Positions 17,511 to 27,505 of a DNA stretch of 64,000 nucleotides are shown here, one piece after another. Position 1 is the stretch's first letter. Every line of letters begins with the position of its first letter. The position numbers and the translations under genes were made by a program. Under the pieces are notes generated by a model. It did no database searches and had not been told where the DNA came from. It saw nothing but the letters and a program-made list of their open reading frames with translations. The DNA is from an uncultured Pelagibacteraceae bacterium (GTDB lineage Bacteria > Pseudomonadota > Alphaproteobacteria > Pelagibacterales > Pelagibacteraceae), in NCBI GenBank assembly GCA_902526645.1, contig CABZLS010000001.1, positions 103,193 to 167,192 on the forward strand. Reading direction: 5' to 3'.

Positions 17511-18749
17511 ATGAAAATAAATAAATTAATTTTAAGTTTTATTTCTGCAGTAGCAATTTTACTTTCAACTTCTGTTGTATCTTTTGCAAAAGTAGTAGGT
17601 GATAAAATTGTTCTTGGTGCTGCAATTTCATTAACTGGTAAATATTCATCTAATGGTGTTCATACTCAAAACGGTTATAATATGGCTGTTGATAGAATTA
17701 ATAGCATGGGTGGAGTAAAAGTTGGTGGTAAAACTTATAAGTTTGAAATCATTTATTATGATGATGAATCAAACCCAAAAAGAGCAGCTCAACTAGCAGA
17801 AAGATTAATTTCACAAGATGGTGTTGAGTTTATGCTTGGGCCTTATAGTTCAGGTTTAACTAAAGCTATTGCACCCGTTACAGAAAAATATGGTGTGCCA
17901 ATGGTGGAAGCAAATGGTGCGTCTAGATCTTTGTTTACTAAAGGTTACAAATATCTATTTGCAGTTTTAGCTCCAGCTAATTTATATCTTGACGTTGCTA
18001 TTAGAACAGCAGTTGAGTTAAATGGTGGAAAAGGTGTTAGAATTGCACAAGCATTTGAACAAGATGCTTTTTCACAAGACGTGAGATTAGGTATTTTAGA
18101 TGCAGCGAAAGAAACTGGATCTGAAATTATAATTGACGATAAGCTTCCAAAAGAGCTTAATGATATGGCTGCTACATTAGTTAAAGTAAAACAAATGAAG
18201 CCAGATGTTCTTGTGGTATCAGGACACACTAAAGGTGCATTAACTGCAATCAGACAAATTGCTGAAATGAAAGTTGATGTTCCAATGTTAGCAATGACAC
18301 ATTGTGATGCTGCGAAATTATCAAAACAACATGGTAAAAACTCTCAGTATGCATTATGTGCTTCTCAATGGCATAAAACACTAACTTATAAAGATAACTT
18401 CTTTAAAGATGGTATGACATATGCGGCAGACTTCCAAAAAGAGTTTGGATATGATCCGCCATATCAATCAGCAGAATCTTCTGCTGCATTGTTAGTGTTT
18501 AAGGATGCATTTGAAAGAGCTAATTCTTTCGATCAAAAGAAAGTAAGAGATGCTCTTGCAGCTACGAACATGCAAACATTCTATGGAAATATTAAGTTCG
18601 CACCGGGTGGTCAAAATGTTGACAAGCCGATGGTACTTTTCCAAGTAATGTGTGATGGTGCTGGGAAATGTGAAAATAAAGTTGTAGCTCCACTGAAGTG
18701 GGCATCAGCTAAATTGATTCACCCAATTCCTAAGTGGTCTGACAGATAA
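17511..18749 (+). CDS. Liv-type ABC transporter substrate-binding protein
   Basis: Signal peptide; 'IVLGAAISLTGKYSSNG...GYNMAVDRIN' periplasmic-binding protein type 1. Confidence 0.92.
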   Translation: MKINKLILSFISAVAILLSTSVVSFAKVVGDKIVLGAAISLTGKYSSNGVHTQNGYNMAVDRINSMGGVKVGGKTYKFEIIYYDDESNPKRAAQLAERLISQDGVEFMLGPYSSGLTKAIAPVTEKYGVPMVEANGASRSLFTKGYKYLFAVLAPANLYLDVAIRTAVELNGGKGVRIAQAFEQDAFSQDVRLGILDAAKETGSEIIIDDKLPKELNDMAATLVKVKQMKPDVLVVSGHTKGALTAIRQIAEMKVDVPMLAMTHCDAAKLSKQHGKNSQYALCASQWHKTLTYKDNFFKDGMTYAADFQKEFGYDPPYQSAESSAALLVFKDAFERANSFDQKKVRDALAATNMQTFYGNIKFAPGGQNVDKPMVLFQVMCDGAGKCENKVVAPLKWASAKLIHPIPKWSDR

Positions 18750-18761
18750 TAACAAATCTTT

Positions 18762-18790
18762 AAATACCCCCTAAACTCTAGGGGGTATTT
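18762..18790 (+). terminator. Intra-operon terminator hairpin after substrate-binding protein
   Basis: AAATACCCCCTA-AACTC-TAGGGGGTATTT followed by T-run. Confidence 0.88.
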
Positions 18791-18805
18791 TTTTTAGAGG
18801 CAATT

Positions 18806-19699
18806 ATGGATTTCATGGTTTTTCAGTATCCGATGATAACTGTTCAAGCTTGCTTGGATGGGATACTGCTTGGAATTTTATTTGCGTTAATTGCTTATGG
18901 CATGGCTCTGCAATGGGGAGTCATGAATATCATAAACATTGCACAAGGCGATTTAGTTATTCTTGGAGGATATATTGCTTACTTTATGTATCTTTATGGA
19001 ATTCATCCAGCCTGGGGTGTAATTGTATCACCAATCATAATGTATTTTGTTGGAGTCGGAATTTATAAATTAGTAATCAATAAAGTTGTTGATAGAGACT
19101 TGTTTATCTCAATTCTTGCTACATTCGGTATAAGCATTCTTTTTATGCAGCTAATGAATTTTGCATTTGGTGCAGATGTTGTCTTAGCTAATTCAGGTTA
19201 TGGTACAACATTTTTATTTGATAGTGCAGTAGTTTTACCAAATTCAAAAATATTTTCAGCTTTTGTTAGTATTGTTTTTGCTATTTGTTTAGTAATTTAT
19301 ATGAAAAAATCAAAACTTGGTCGAGCAATCAGAGCGACAGCTCAAAACGCAAGAGCTGCAAAGATTTTAGGCGTAGATACAGAAAAAGTTTATGCAGCTA
19401 CTTTTGGACTAAATGCTGCTCTTTGTGGTGTTGCAGGAGCACTAATTTCAATAACTTTTACAATACATCCTTATATGGGATTGCCATATACAATTAGATC
19501 ATTCATGATTGTTATTGTTGCGGGTCTTGGAAATTTACCTGGTGTTGCAATGTCTGGGATGGGTCTTGGTGTGTTTGAGGAATTTGCTGATTACATACTT
19601 GGTACAGAATTTAGAATTGGTTCAGTGTTTTTATTGTTAGTTTTAATTCTTGTATATAGAAGATTTAAACTCTCGAAAAAAAGAGAGTATTTAAAATAA
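18806..19699 (+). CDS. ABC transporter permease, LivH family
   Basis: 'YGMALQWGVMNIINIAQGDLVILGGYIAY', 'RAIRATAQNARAAKILGVDTEKVYA'. Confidence 0.93.
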   Translation: MDFMVFQYPMITVQACLDGILLGILFALIAYGMALQWGVMNIINIAQGDLVILGGYIAYFMYLYGIHPAWGVIVSPIIMYFVGVGIYKLVINKVVDRDLFISILATFGISILFMQLMNFAFGADVVLANSGYGTTFLFDSAVVLPNSKIFSAFVSIVFAICLVIYMKKSKLGRAIRATAQNARAAKILGVDTEKVYAATFGLNAALCGVAGALISITFTIHPYMGLPYTIRSFMIVIVAGLGNLPGVAMSGMGLGVFEEFADYILGTEFRIGSVFLLLVLILVYRRFKLSKKREYLK

Positions 19700-20748
19700 T
19701 GAGTAAAAATGTCTTATTATATGCCGTAATTTTAATATTTGGGCTAGCTGCGCCTTTTGTATTTCCAGCATTTAAAGTTCAATTATCTATTTTATGTGTA
19801 TTGATTGTTTTAGCTACCACTTGGAATATTCAGGGTGGTGAAATGGGATACAACACGTTTGGAAATATTTTATTCTATGGTTTAGGAATGTATTTGTGTG
19901 CCTCTGTGCAAGTTGGCATGTTTTTCCCTTTAGCGGAGTGGACAGAAAGTGGAGGTGAAAAAACTTTTGTACATACACCTACACAATTTTTTCAAGGAAT
20001 GGCCGCTGGGCTTGTGGTTGCTGCTATTGTGCCAACTATTGTTGCAGGATTAATTGGCTATGCAATTTTAGGATTAAGGGGACATTACTTCGCGATTTGT
20101 ACTTTAGGTTTAGGAGTTGCTGCAGGAGAAATTTCTGGGGGTATTGAGATTATCGGAGCAGGACAAGGTTTTACAACGCCGCCTTTTCCAAACGTTGGTG
20201 GTTTAGAGGCAAGAGGGGAATTCTTTTACTTTTTAAGTTTTGGTGCACTCGTCCTTACTTTCATAGCAGTGAGAGCAATTTACTCAACACGGTTTAGATT
20301 AATTCTTAATGCGATCAGGGATAATGAGGATAAGGCAGAAGCAATGGGTATAGAGACAATGAAATACAAAATTATTGGGTGGATGGTTTCAGCTTTCTTT
20401 TGTGGTTTGGCAGGGGGAATCATGGGAGGATTGGTTGGATACATAGACTCTACTGATGTTGCATTCGATGGAAGAGAGATGGGAGTATTTATGGTCTTGA
20501 TGGCAATCTTAGGTGGTAAGGGAACTTTGTGGGGACCAGTAATTGGAGCAACTGTGTTTCATATTTTTAAAGAAGGATTTTGGACATTCTTCTTAGGATG
20601 GCAATATGTTGCTCTAGGTGTTTTGATTGTTGTAATTGTAATTTATTTTCCAGAGGGAATTATGGGATGGTTAAGAGAGAAATATCCAGAGAAATTTGGT
20701 GAAGTTATTGATGAAGCAGATCGGAAAGCACAAGTAGAATTAAAATGA
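19699..20748 (+). CDS. ABC transporter permease, LivM family
   Basis: 'LRGHYFAICTLGLGVAAGEI', 'LILNAIRDNEDKAEAMGIETMKYKI'. Confidence 0.93.
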   Translation: MSKNVLLYAVILIFGLAAPFVFPAFKVQLSILCVLIVLATTWNIQGGEMGYNTFGNILFYGLGMYLCASVQVGMFFPLAEWTESGGEKTFVHTPTQFFQGMAAGLVVAAIVPTIVAGLIGYAILGLRGHYFAICTLGLGVAAGEISGGIEIIGAGQGFTTPPFPNVGGLEARGEFFYFLSFGALVLTFIAVRAIYSTRFRLILNAIRDNEDKAEAMGIETMKYKIIGWMVSAFFCGLAGGIMGGLVGYIDSTDVAFDGREMGVFMVLMAILGGKGTLWGPVIGATVFHIFKEGFWTFFLGWQYVALGVLIVVIVIYFPEGIMGWLREKYPEKFGEVIDEADRKAQVELK

Positions 20749-21485
20749 GTATTTTAGAAGTCAGTAATGTAAGTAAATCTTTTGGAGGAGTGAAAGCCAA
20801 TGTAGATATCTCCATGACTGTAGAAAAAGGAAAAATATTTGGATTAATTGGTCCTAATGGTTCAGGAAAAACAACTTTATTTAATTCAATTGTAGGAACT
20901 TACCCTATAGACAATGGTTCAATTAAATTTAATGGTAAAGAAGTTTCTGAATTACCTGTTCCTGTAATTGCTAAACTTGGATTATTAAGAACATTTCAGC
21001 AAACAAGAATTTACGGAAAATTAAACTGTGTAGATAATATGCTTATTAGTCATAAAGGAAGTGATGAAAGTATATTAAAGATATTTTCTAAGATACCTAA
21101 AGATTTGACAGAAAAAGCGGAGAACCTTTTAAATTTTGTTGGACTTTACCAAAAAAGAAAATTAAGAGCTGGTGATTTATCATTTGGTCAACAAAAATTG
21201 CTAGAACTCGCAATGGCTTTGATGAACGAACCAGAAATGCTTCTGTTAGATGAACCAACAGCCGGTATAAACCCAACATTAATTAATGGAATTATTGATA
21301 GGTTGATAAAAGTTAACCAAGATTTTGGAATAACTCTTTTAGTAATAGAACACAATATGAGAGTGATCATGCAATTGGCAGAAAGTATCTATTGCCTGGC
21401 TCATGGCAAGATGCTTGCAAATGGAACACCAGATGAAATTAAAAATGATAAACGTGTTATTGATGCATATTTGGGGGCACAATAA
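20745..21485 (+). CDS. ABC transporter ATP-binding protein, LivG family
   Basis: Walker A GPNGSGKTT, 'LSFGQQKLLELAMALMNEPEMLLLDEPTAG'. Confidence 0.93.
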   Translation: MSILEVSNVSKSFGGVKANVDISMTVEKGKIFGLIGPNGSGKTTLFNSIVGTYPIDNGSIKFNGKEVSELPVPVIAKLGLLRTFQQTRIYGKLNCVDNMLISHKGSDESILKIFSKIPKDLTEKAENLLNFVGLYQKRKLRAGDLSFGQQKLLELAMALMNEPEMLLLDEPTAGINPTLINGIIDRLIKVNQDFGITLLVIEHNMRVIMQLAESIYCLAHGKMLANGTPDEIKNDKRVIDAYLGAQ

Positions 21486-22270
21486 TGTCTAATCAATATG
21501 AAGTATTAGGAAAAGCTCCAAGAGCAGAAGATTTAAAAAAACTTTCACCAAATAACGTTCATCTTACAATTAAGAATATGAATGCTGGTTATGGTAAAAT
21601 GGAAATTTTACATAATTTTGATCTGTTTGTAAGTAAAGCACAATCACTTTGTTTGATTGGTCCGAATGGTGCTGGTAAGTCAACAATACTTCATTCTATT
21701 TATGGTTTTACAAATATATTCTCTGGACAAATAGAGATAGATGGAAAAGAAATTACAAACCTAACACCTGCTGAGAAATTAAGATCTGTAGGAATAGCTT
21801 ATATACTGCAAGATAACTCAGTTTTTCCAGACATGACTGTAGAGGAAAATTTATTAATGGGTGGTTTTATAAAGGAAAAAACAGAAGAGTCGTATCAAGA
21901 AGCTGAAAGAATTTTTGAGAAATACGAAAGACTCAGAAATAGAAGAAGCCAACCAGCAAAAGTTTTATCAGGAGGGGAAAGAAGATTATTAGAAATTTCT
22001 AGAGCATTAGTTATGAAACCTTCAGTATTGCTTGTAGATGAACCTTCTATCGGATTAGAACCAAGATATATAGATATGGTATTTGAAATTTTAAGAGATC
22101 TTCAGCAAAATGAAAAAAAAACAATCATATTAGTCGAGCAAAATGCAAAGAAAGGTTTAGAGTTCGCAGATATAGGTTATGTTCTTGTTTCAGGTCAAAC
22201 AGCAATTGCTGGAAAAGGAGATGATCTATTAAAAAATCCAGATGTGGGTCGCCTATTCTTAGGTGGTTAA
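21485..22270 (+). CDS. ABC transporter ATP-binding protein, LivF family
   Basis: Walker A GPNGAGKST, 'LSGGERRLLEISRALVMKPSVLLVDEPSIG'. Confidence 0.93.
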   Translation: MSNQYEVLGKAPRAEDLKKLSPNNVHLTIKNMNAGYGKMEILHNFDLFVSKAQSLCLIGPNGAGKSTILHSIYGFTNIFSGQIEIDGKEITNLTPAEKLRSVGIAYILQDNSVFPDMTVEENLLMGGFIKEKTEESYQEAERIFEKYERLRNRRSQPAKVLSGGERRLLEISRALVMKPSVLLVDEPSIGLEPRYIDMVFEILRDLQQNEKKTIILVEQNAKKGLEFADIGYVLVSGQTAIAGKGDDLLKNPDVGRLFLGG

Positions 22271-22974
22271 TGATAGATACCAAATATTTTTTAAAAGGAT
22301 TTAAGTCTATTAAGGGTGTTGGAAGTCCTGCTATAGCACTGGGCGCAAGTTTTGTAGCTATAGGTGCCTTACTTAAAAATTTAGGTTTCACAATTCAAGA
22401 AAGTATTTTCTCTACTTTTTTAACTTATGCATTACCTGGTTCATTAGTGATGGCAGAGTCAATGTTGATTGGAGCATCTTTAATAAATATTTTTATAGCA
22501 GTATGGTTGGTTAATGCCAGATTATATCCAATGACTGTAGCATTGATGCCTTTGTTGATGCATGAGAATCAACCAAGATGGAAATATTATTTATCATGTC
22601 ATTTTATAGCTGTCTCTTCATGGCTGATAATGAAAGATAATTACGAAAATATAGAAAAAGAAAATAGAATAGATTTTTGGATAGGAATCGGGACAGCCAC
22701 CTGGTCTGTTGCAATTTTTTCTACTGTAATAGGCTATGTTGCTTCAGATTTTATTAATAAAGATATACTTATTGGTTTAGCTATCATTAATCCAATTTAT
22801 TTTATTTGCATGATGATTGGTGCAATGAAAACATTTCAAATCAGTCTGTCTGTAATATTAGGAATGATTTTAGGACCTGCTTTTTATTTTTTATCTCCAG
22901 AGTGGTGTATTTTATATGGGGGATTTATTGCAGGAACAATAGCTTTCTTGTTAGGAGAAAAAAATGGCAACTAA
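22270..22974 (+). CDS. azlC: AzlC-family branched-chain amino acid exporter large subunit
   Basis: 'PAIALGASFVAIGALLKNLGFT...SLVMAESMLIGASLINIFIAVWLVNARLYPM'; followed by AzlD-like gene. Confidence 0.8.
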   Translation: MIDTKYFLKGFKSIKGVGSPAIALGASFVAIGALLKNLGFTIQESIFSTFLTYALPGSLVMAESMLIGASLINIFIAVWLVNARLYPMTVALMPLLMHENQPRWKYYLSCHFIAVSSWLIMKDNYENIEKENRIDFWIGIGTATWSVAIFSTVIGYVASDFINKDILIGLAIINPIYFICMMIGAMKTFQISLSVILGMILGPAFYFLSPEWCILYGGFIAGTIAFLLGEKNGN

Positions 22975-23287
22975 CATAATATTAGTAATTCTTGTTACAT
23001 CTTTAGCGACATACTTATCTAGATTTTTAGGAGTTTTTAGTGCAGAGAAGATTAAGGAAACTTCAAAAATGTTTAGATGGTTTAATTGTCTTGCTTATTC
23101 TACTCTTGCCGCGTTAATTGCAAGAATAGTTATATTTCCTTCAGGATCTTTATCTGAAATAGATTATTTAATAAGATTTATAGTAGTTATTTTATCTGTT
23201 GGAGTTTTTTATTTGACTAAAAAAAATTTAGTTTACCCAACACTTTTCTCTGCTATCATACTATCCATAATTAGTGGCTATTTATGA
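22964..23287 (+). CDS. azlD: AzlD-family exporter small subunit
   Basis: ~107 aa, 3-4 TM, overlaps azlC by 11 nt; 'ATYLSRFLGVF'. Confidence 0.75.
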   Translation: MATNIILVILVTSLATYLSRFLGVFSAEKIKETSKMFRWFNCLAYSTLAALIARIVIFPSGSLSEIDYLIRFIVVILSVGVFYLTKKNLVYPTLFSAIILSIISGYL

Positions 23288-24198
23288 TTGAGAAAATTGA
23301 TGGATTTGAAGTTAATTTAAACGAAAAATCTAAAAGAATAATAAATATTGATATAACTGATGAAATATTAAACAAACTTATTTTTCCATTCAACAAATTT
23401 GATATAACTGCACTTGAATACAAGCCATTTACTAGATTTACTATTGCAAAAAGTCTAGATGATTTAAGTAACAATAAATTATCGAAATTTCTTAATAATA
23501 TAATCAGAGATAGAGAAACAGGTTGTTTTATTATCAAACCAAAAAAATTGATATCAAAAATTGATGAAATTTTTTTAGTAAAATTGTCAACTGCAGTAGC
23601 ACATTTAATTGGCACTCCTAATCATGATGCTATGGCGGGAAAATATTATGCAAGGTTTCATGTAAAGCATGAAGATAAAAGTGATTCTTATTTAAGGAAA
23701 GCTTATACAAATATGGATCTTCATACAGACGGAACTTATGTTAAAGAAAAAACTGATTGGTTGCTGATGTCAAAATTAGAAGAAAAAAATGTAGAGGGAG
23801 GCGAAACAGCAATGTTACATCTCGATGACTGGGAACATTGTGATGAATTATATAATGACCCTATAGCCAAAGAGAGTTTTATTTGGGGTTCACCAAAAAG
23901 TAAAAATATTGATTACAAAGTAGAGCATCCAGTTTTTTCATCTGATAAAGAGGGAAAACCTCAAATTTCTTACATAGACCAATTTCCAGAACCTAAAAAT
24001 ATGAAACAAGGAACATTTTTACAAAAGTTATCCGATAGTTTAGAGGAAAGTAACAATAAGATTGTAACTAAGCTTCCAGTTGGATCAGCAGTAGTTGCAA
24101 ATAATTATTTTTGGCTTCATGGGAGAAAACCATTCAAAGAAAATAAAGAATTAAGTAGAGAGTTATTAAGAATTAGAGGTTCTTTTTTTATAAATTAA
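23284..24198 (+). CDS. CsiD/GlaH-like Fe(II)/2-oxoglutarate-dependent dioxygenase (glutarate 2-hydroxylase family)
   Basis: 'ALEYKPFTRFTIAKSLDDL', 'LSTAVAHLIGTPNHDAMAGKYYARF', HxD 'DLHTDGTYV', 'LLHLDDWEH'-like, 'VVANNYFWLHGRKPF'. Confidence 0.8.
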   Translation: MIEKIDGFEVNLNEKSKRIINIDITDEILNKLIFPFNKFDITALEYKPFTRFTIAKSLDDLSNNKLSKFLNNIIRDRETGCFIIKPKKLISKIDEIFLVKLSTAVAHLIGTPNHDAMAGKYYARFHVKHEDKSDSYLRKAYTNMDLHTDGTYVKEKTDWLLMSKLEEKNVEGGETAMLHLDDWEHCDELYNDPIAKESFIWGSPKSKNIDYKVEHPVFSSDKEGKPQISYIDQFPEPKNMKQGTFLQKLSDSLEESNNKIVTKLPVGSAVVANNYFWLHGRKPFKENKELSRELLRIRGSFFIN

Positions 24199-24227
24199 TA
24201 TAAATTATCTTTTATAAAGTATTAATT

Positions 24228-24995
24228 ATGAAATTGGGTTTTATAGGAACAGGAAAGATTGCATCTTCAGTGATAACTGGGGTATGTGGATCATCAATTA
24301 AATATAGTAAAATATTTATATCTTTTCGAAATAATAAAATTGCAAAAGGATTAAAGAAAAAATTCAAAAAAATATCTATTGAGAAAGATAATCAAAAAAT
24401 AGTTGATAATAGTAATTGGATATTTTTAGCAGTAACACCTACTGTTGGAGAAAAGATAATTAAAAAACTCAAATTTAAGTCTAACCAGACAGTTGTAAGT
24501 TTTATTTCGACTATCACAATTCCAGAATTAAAAAAAATGATAAAAACAAAGGTTGATATTGTGAGAGCAATTCCATTACCACCAATATCTCTAAAAAAAG
24601 GACCTGTCCCGATTTGTCCACCAAATAAAAAAGTTAAAAATTTTTTTGATAAGATTGGTTCTACTGTGCAAATTAAAAATGAAAAACTTTCTATTAATTT
24701 TTGGTCAACATCTGGAATGATGGCATCTTATTATGAATTATTGAAAGTTATGAGTGGATGGTTAGTTAAAAGAGGTATTAAAAGATCAGATGCTCAAAAA
24801 TATATCACAACATTATTTTTAGCTTTATCTGAAGATGCGGTAGTAAATTCAAAAAAAGATTTAAAATATTTAGTAAAAGAATCACAAACACCTAAAGGAT
24901 TAAATGAGCAAGGTTTAAAAGAAATGAATAAAAAAGGTGTTTATAAATCCTTAATAAAGACTTTAAATAGTATCCATAAAAGACTAAACAAATAA
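24228..24995 (+). CDS. Pyrroline-5-carboxylate reductase-like (ProC family) NAD(P)-dependent reductase
   Basis: Rossmann 'MKLGFIGTGKIASSVITG', 'IVRAIPLPPISLKKGP'. Confidence 0.75.
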   Translation: MKLGFIGTGKIASSVITGVCGSSIKYSKIFISFRNNKIAKGLKKKFKKISIEKDNQKIVDNSNWIFLAVTPTVGEKIIKKLKFKSNQTVVSFISTITIPELKKMIKTKVDIVRAIPLPPISLKKGPVPICPPNKKVKNFFDKIGSTVQIKNEKLSINFWSTSGMMASYYELLKVMSGWLVKRGIKRSDAQKYITTLFLALSEDAVVNSKKDLKYLVKESQTPKGLNEQGLKEMNKKGVYKSLIKTLNSIHKRLNK

Positions 24996-24998
24996 TTA

Positions 24999-25784
24999 AT
25001 GTCTGAAAATATTTTAGAAATTAATAATTTATCAAAATATTTTGGGGGGCTAGCAGCGGTATCAGAGTGTTCTCTTAAAGTTAAAAAAGGAACTATCACA
25101 GGTATTATTGGACCAAATGGTTCTGGTAAAACTACTTTATTTAATTTGATTGCTGGAAATTTAAAATCTTCTGCTGGTAGCGTTATGTTTAATAATGAAA
25201 ATATTACTAATGTTCCATCCTATGAATTATTTTCAAAAGGATTGCTTAGAACTTTTCAAATAGCTCACGAATTCACAAATTTATCAGTTTTAGAAAACTT
25301 AATGATGGTTCCAGGAAATCAATCTGGAGAAAAATTAATGAATGCTTTGTTAAAACCTTCGTTAGTTGCAAAAGAAGAAAGTCAAATTAAAGAAAAAGCC
25401 ATGGAGGTTGTTAATTTTCTTAATCTTGGTCATTTAAAAAATGAATTAGCAGGGAATTTATCTGGTGGACAAAAAAAATTATTAGAACTTGGTCGAACAA
25501 TGATGGTTGATGCCAAATTAGTTTTATTAGACGAGGTAGGAGCGGGTGTTAACAGAACTTTACTAAAAGATCTGGGAACAGCTATTCAAAAGCTTAATAG
25601 AGAAAAAGGTTACACCTTTTGTATGATTGAACACGATATGGACTTTATAGGAAGATTATGTGATCCAGTGATTGTAATGGCTGAAGGTTCGGTTCTTTTC
25701 GAAGGTTCAGTTGAGGATGCAAAAAAAGATGAAAAGGTTATTGAAAGTTATTTGGGCAGAGGTTCAAAATTAAAGGATAATTAA
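24999..25784 (+). CDS. ABC transporter ATP-binding protein, LivG family (second set)
   Basis: GPNGSGKTT, LSGGQKKLLELGRTM. Confidence 0.92.
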   Translation: MSENILEINNLSKYFGGLAAVSECSLKVKKGTITGIIGPNGSGKTTLFNLIAGNLKSSAGSVMFNNENITNVPSYELFSKGLLRTFQIAHEFTNLSVLENLMMVPGNQSGEKLMNALLKPSLVAKEESQIKEKAMEVVNFLNLGHLKNELAGNLSGGQKKLLELGRTMMVDAKLVLLDEVGAGVNRTLLKDLGTAIQKLNREKGYTFCMIEHDMDFIGRLCDPVIVMAEGSVLFEGSVEDAKKDEKVIESYLGRGSKLKDN

Positions 25785-25785
25785 A

Positions 25786-26493
25786 ATGGCATTTTTTGAA
25801 GGTAATAACATGACTGGTGGGTATGGTAATGGACCAGATATAATTAATTCATGTTCTGTAAATGTTGAAAGAGGAGAAATAGTATCCATTCTCGGACCTA
25901 ATGGAGCTGGAAAATCTACAGCGATGAGAGCGATGTTGGGTTTGTTAAATCTAAAATCTGGCTCAGTAATTATTGATGGCAAAAACATTTCAAAACTTTC
26001 TCCACAAGACAGAGTTAAAGAAGGTATTTCATTTGTACCTCAAACAAAAAATGTTTTTGCAGGAATGACAGTTGAAGAAAATTTAGAGATGGGTGCTTTC
26101 TTAATTAACGATGAATTTAAAGAAACAATTGATGAAATTTATGATTTATTTCCTATTCTAAAAGAAAAAAAAAATCAATTAGTTGGTGAGTTATCCGGAG
26201 GACAAAGACAACAGGTTGCATTAGGCAGGGCACTAATGATTAAGCCTTCTGTATTAATGTTGGACGAACCAACCGCAGGTGTATCACCCATTGTAATGGA
26301 TGAACTATTTGATCATATCGTAAAAGTAAAAAGAACTAATGTAGCAATTTTAATGGTTGAGCAAAATGCAAAACAAGCATTAAATATTTCTGATAGAGGA
26401 TATGTTTTGGTAACAGGTGAGAACCGTCATTCTGGTACTGGGAAGGAATTACTAGAAGATCCAAGAGTAAGAAGCTCTTTTCTAGGTGGTTAA
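25786..26493 (+). CDS. ABC transporter ATP-binding protein, LivF family (second set)
   Basis: GPNGAGKST, LSGGQRQQVALGRALMIKPSVLMLDEPTAG. Confidence 0.92.
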   Translation: MAFFEGNNMTGGYGNGPDIINSCSVNVERGEIVSILGPNGAGKSTAMRAMLGLLNLKSGSVIIDGKNISKLSPQDRVKEGISFVPQTKNVFAGMTVEENLEMGAFLINDEFKETIDEIYDLFPILKEKKNQLVGELSGGQRQQVALGRALMIKPSVLMLDEPTAGVSPIVMDELFDHIVKVKRTNVAILMVEQNAKQALNISDRGYVLVTGENRHSGTGKELLEDPRVRSSFLGG

Positions 26494-27505
26494 TATGGAC
26501 TTTGTAAACGCAATTATACTTTTATTAAACTACATTTTTGTTCCAGCTTTAGCATATGGATCTCAATTAGCACTTGGTGCAATTTTTGTAACTTTAATCT
26601 ATGGAATTTTACGATTTGCGAACTTTGCTACAGGAGACATGATGTCTTTTGGAACAATGTTTGTAATCCTATTCACTTGGTATTTTCAGTCTGTTGGAAT
26701 TAGTCTTGGAGTATTTCCCACAGCTCTTTTAGCAATTCCTTTTGCAATTATTTTCATGGTTGGTTACATGTTAATAATAGATAAATTTGTCTTTAAATAT
26801 TACCGAACAAAAAAAAGTCCCCCTGTACAATTAGCAATGGTAAGCATTGGAGTAATGTTTGTTACTCAAGCAGTGGTTCGAATAATTATTGGACCCTCTG
26901 ATAGAAGATTTTTTGATGGAGAAAAATTTTTGATTAAAGCAGGTGAATTTAAAGAAATGACAGGATTAAACGAAGGTCTTGCGATAAAATCTACTCAAGT
27001 TATTACAATTATTGTTACATTGATTTTAGTTTCAACTTTGTTTTGGTTTTTAAATAAAACTAAGACAGGAAAAAGTATGAGAGCGTATTCTGATAATGAG
27101 GATTTAGCATTATTATCAGGTATTGATCCAAAAAAAATTGTTATGACAACTTGGATCATAGCAGGTATCCTTGCTACTATTGGCGGTGCTTTATATGGTT
27201 TAGATAAAAGCTTTAAACCATTTACCTACTTTAATAATATGCTGCCAATATTTGCAGCAGCTATAGTGGGTGGTATTGGTAATCCATTTGGAGCCTTTCT
27301 CGGAGGATATGTTATTGCTTTCTCTGAAATATTATTAACTTACGCTTATAGAAAATTTTTCATGTATGTTTTACCTGAAAGTATGGAGCCAGATGGCTTA
27401 ATTCAATTGCTTTCTACAGATTATAAATTTGCAGTATCTTTTTCAATACTGGTCATTGTATTACTCTATCGTCCATCAGGTATATTTAAAGGGAAAGTGT
27501 TGTGA
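26486..27505 (+). CDS. ABC transporter permease, LivH family (second set)
   Basis: 'ILRFANFATGDMMSFGTM', 'MRAYSDNEDLALLSGIDPKKI'. Confidence 0.92.
   Translation: MVNMDFVNAIILLLNYIFVPALAYGSQLALGAIFVTLIYGILRFANFATGDMMSFGTMFVILFTWYFQSVGISLGVFPTALLAIPFAIIFMVGYMLIIDKFVFKYYRTKKSPPVQLAMVSIGVMFVTQAVVRIIIGPSDRRFFDGEKFLIKAGEFKEMTGLNEGLAIKSTQVITIIVTLILVSTLFWFLNKTKTGKSMRAYSDNEDLALLSGIDPKKIVMTTWIIAGILATIGGALYGLDKSFKPFTYFNNMLPIFAAAIVGGIGNPFGAFLGGYVIAFSEILLTYAYRKFFMYVLPESMEPDGLIQLLSTDYKFAVSFSILVIVLLYRPSGIFKGKVL

Noticed and set aside
18850-19497. Short plus-strand ORFs inside the LivH-like gene (18850-19068, 19285-19497)
   Set aside because: Alternate-frame ORFs within a confident permease; no plausible protein features.
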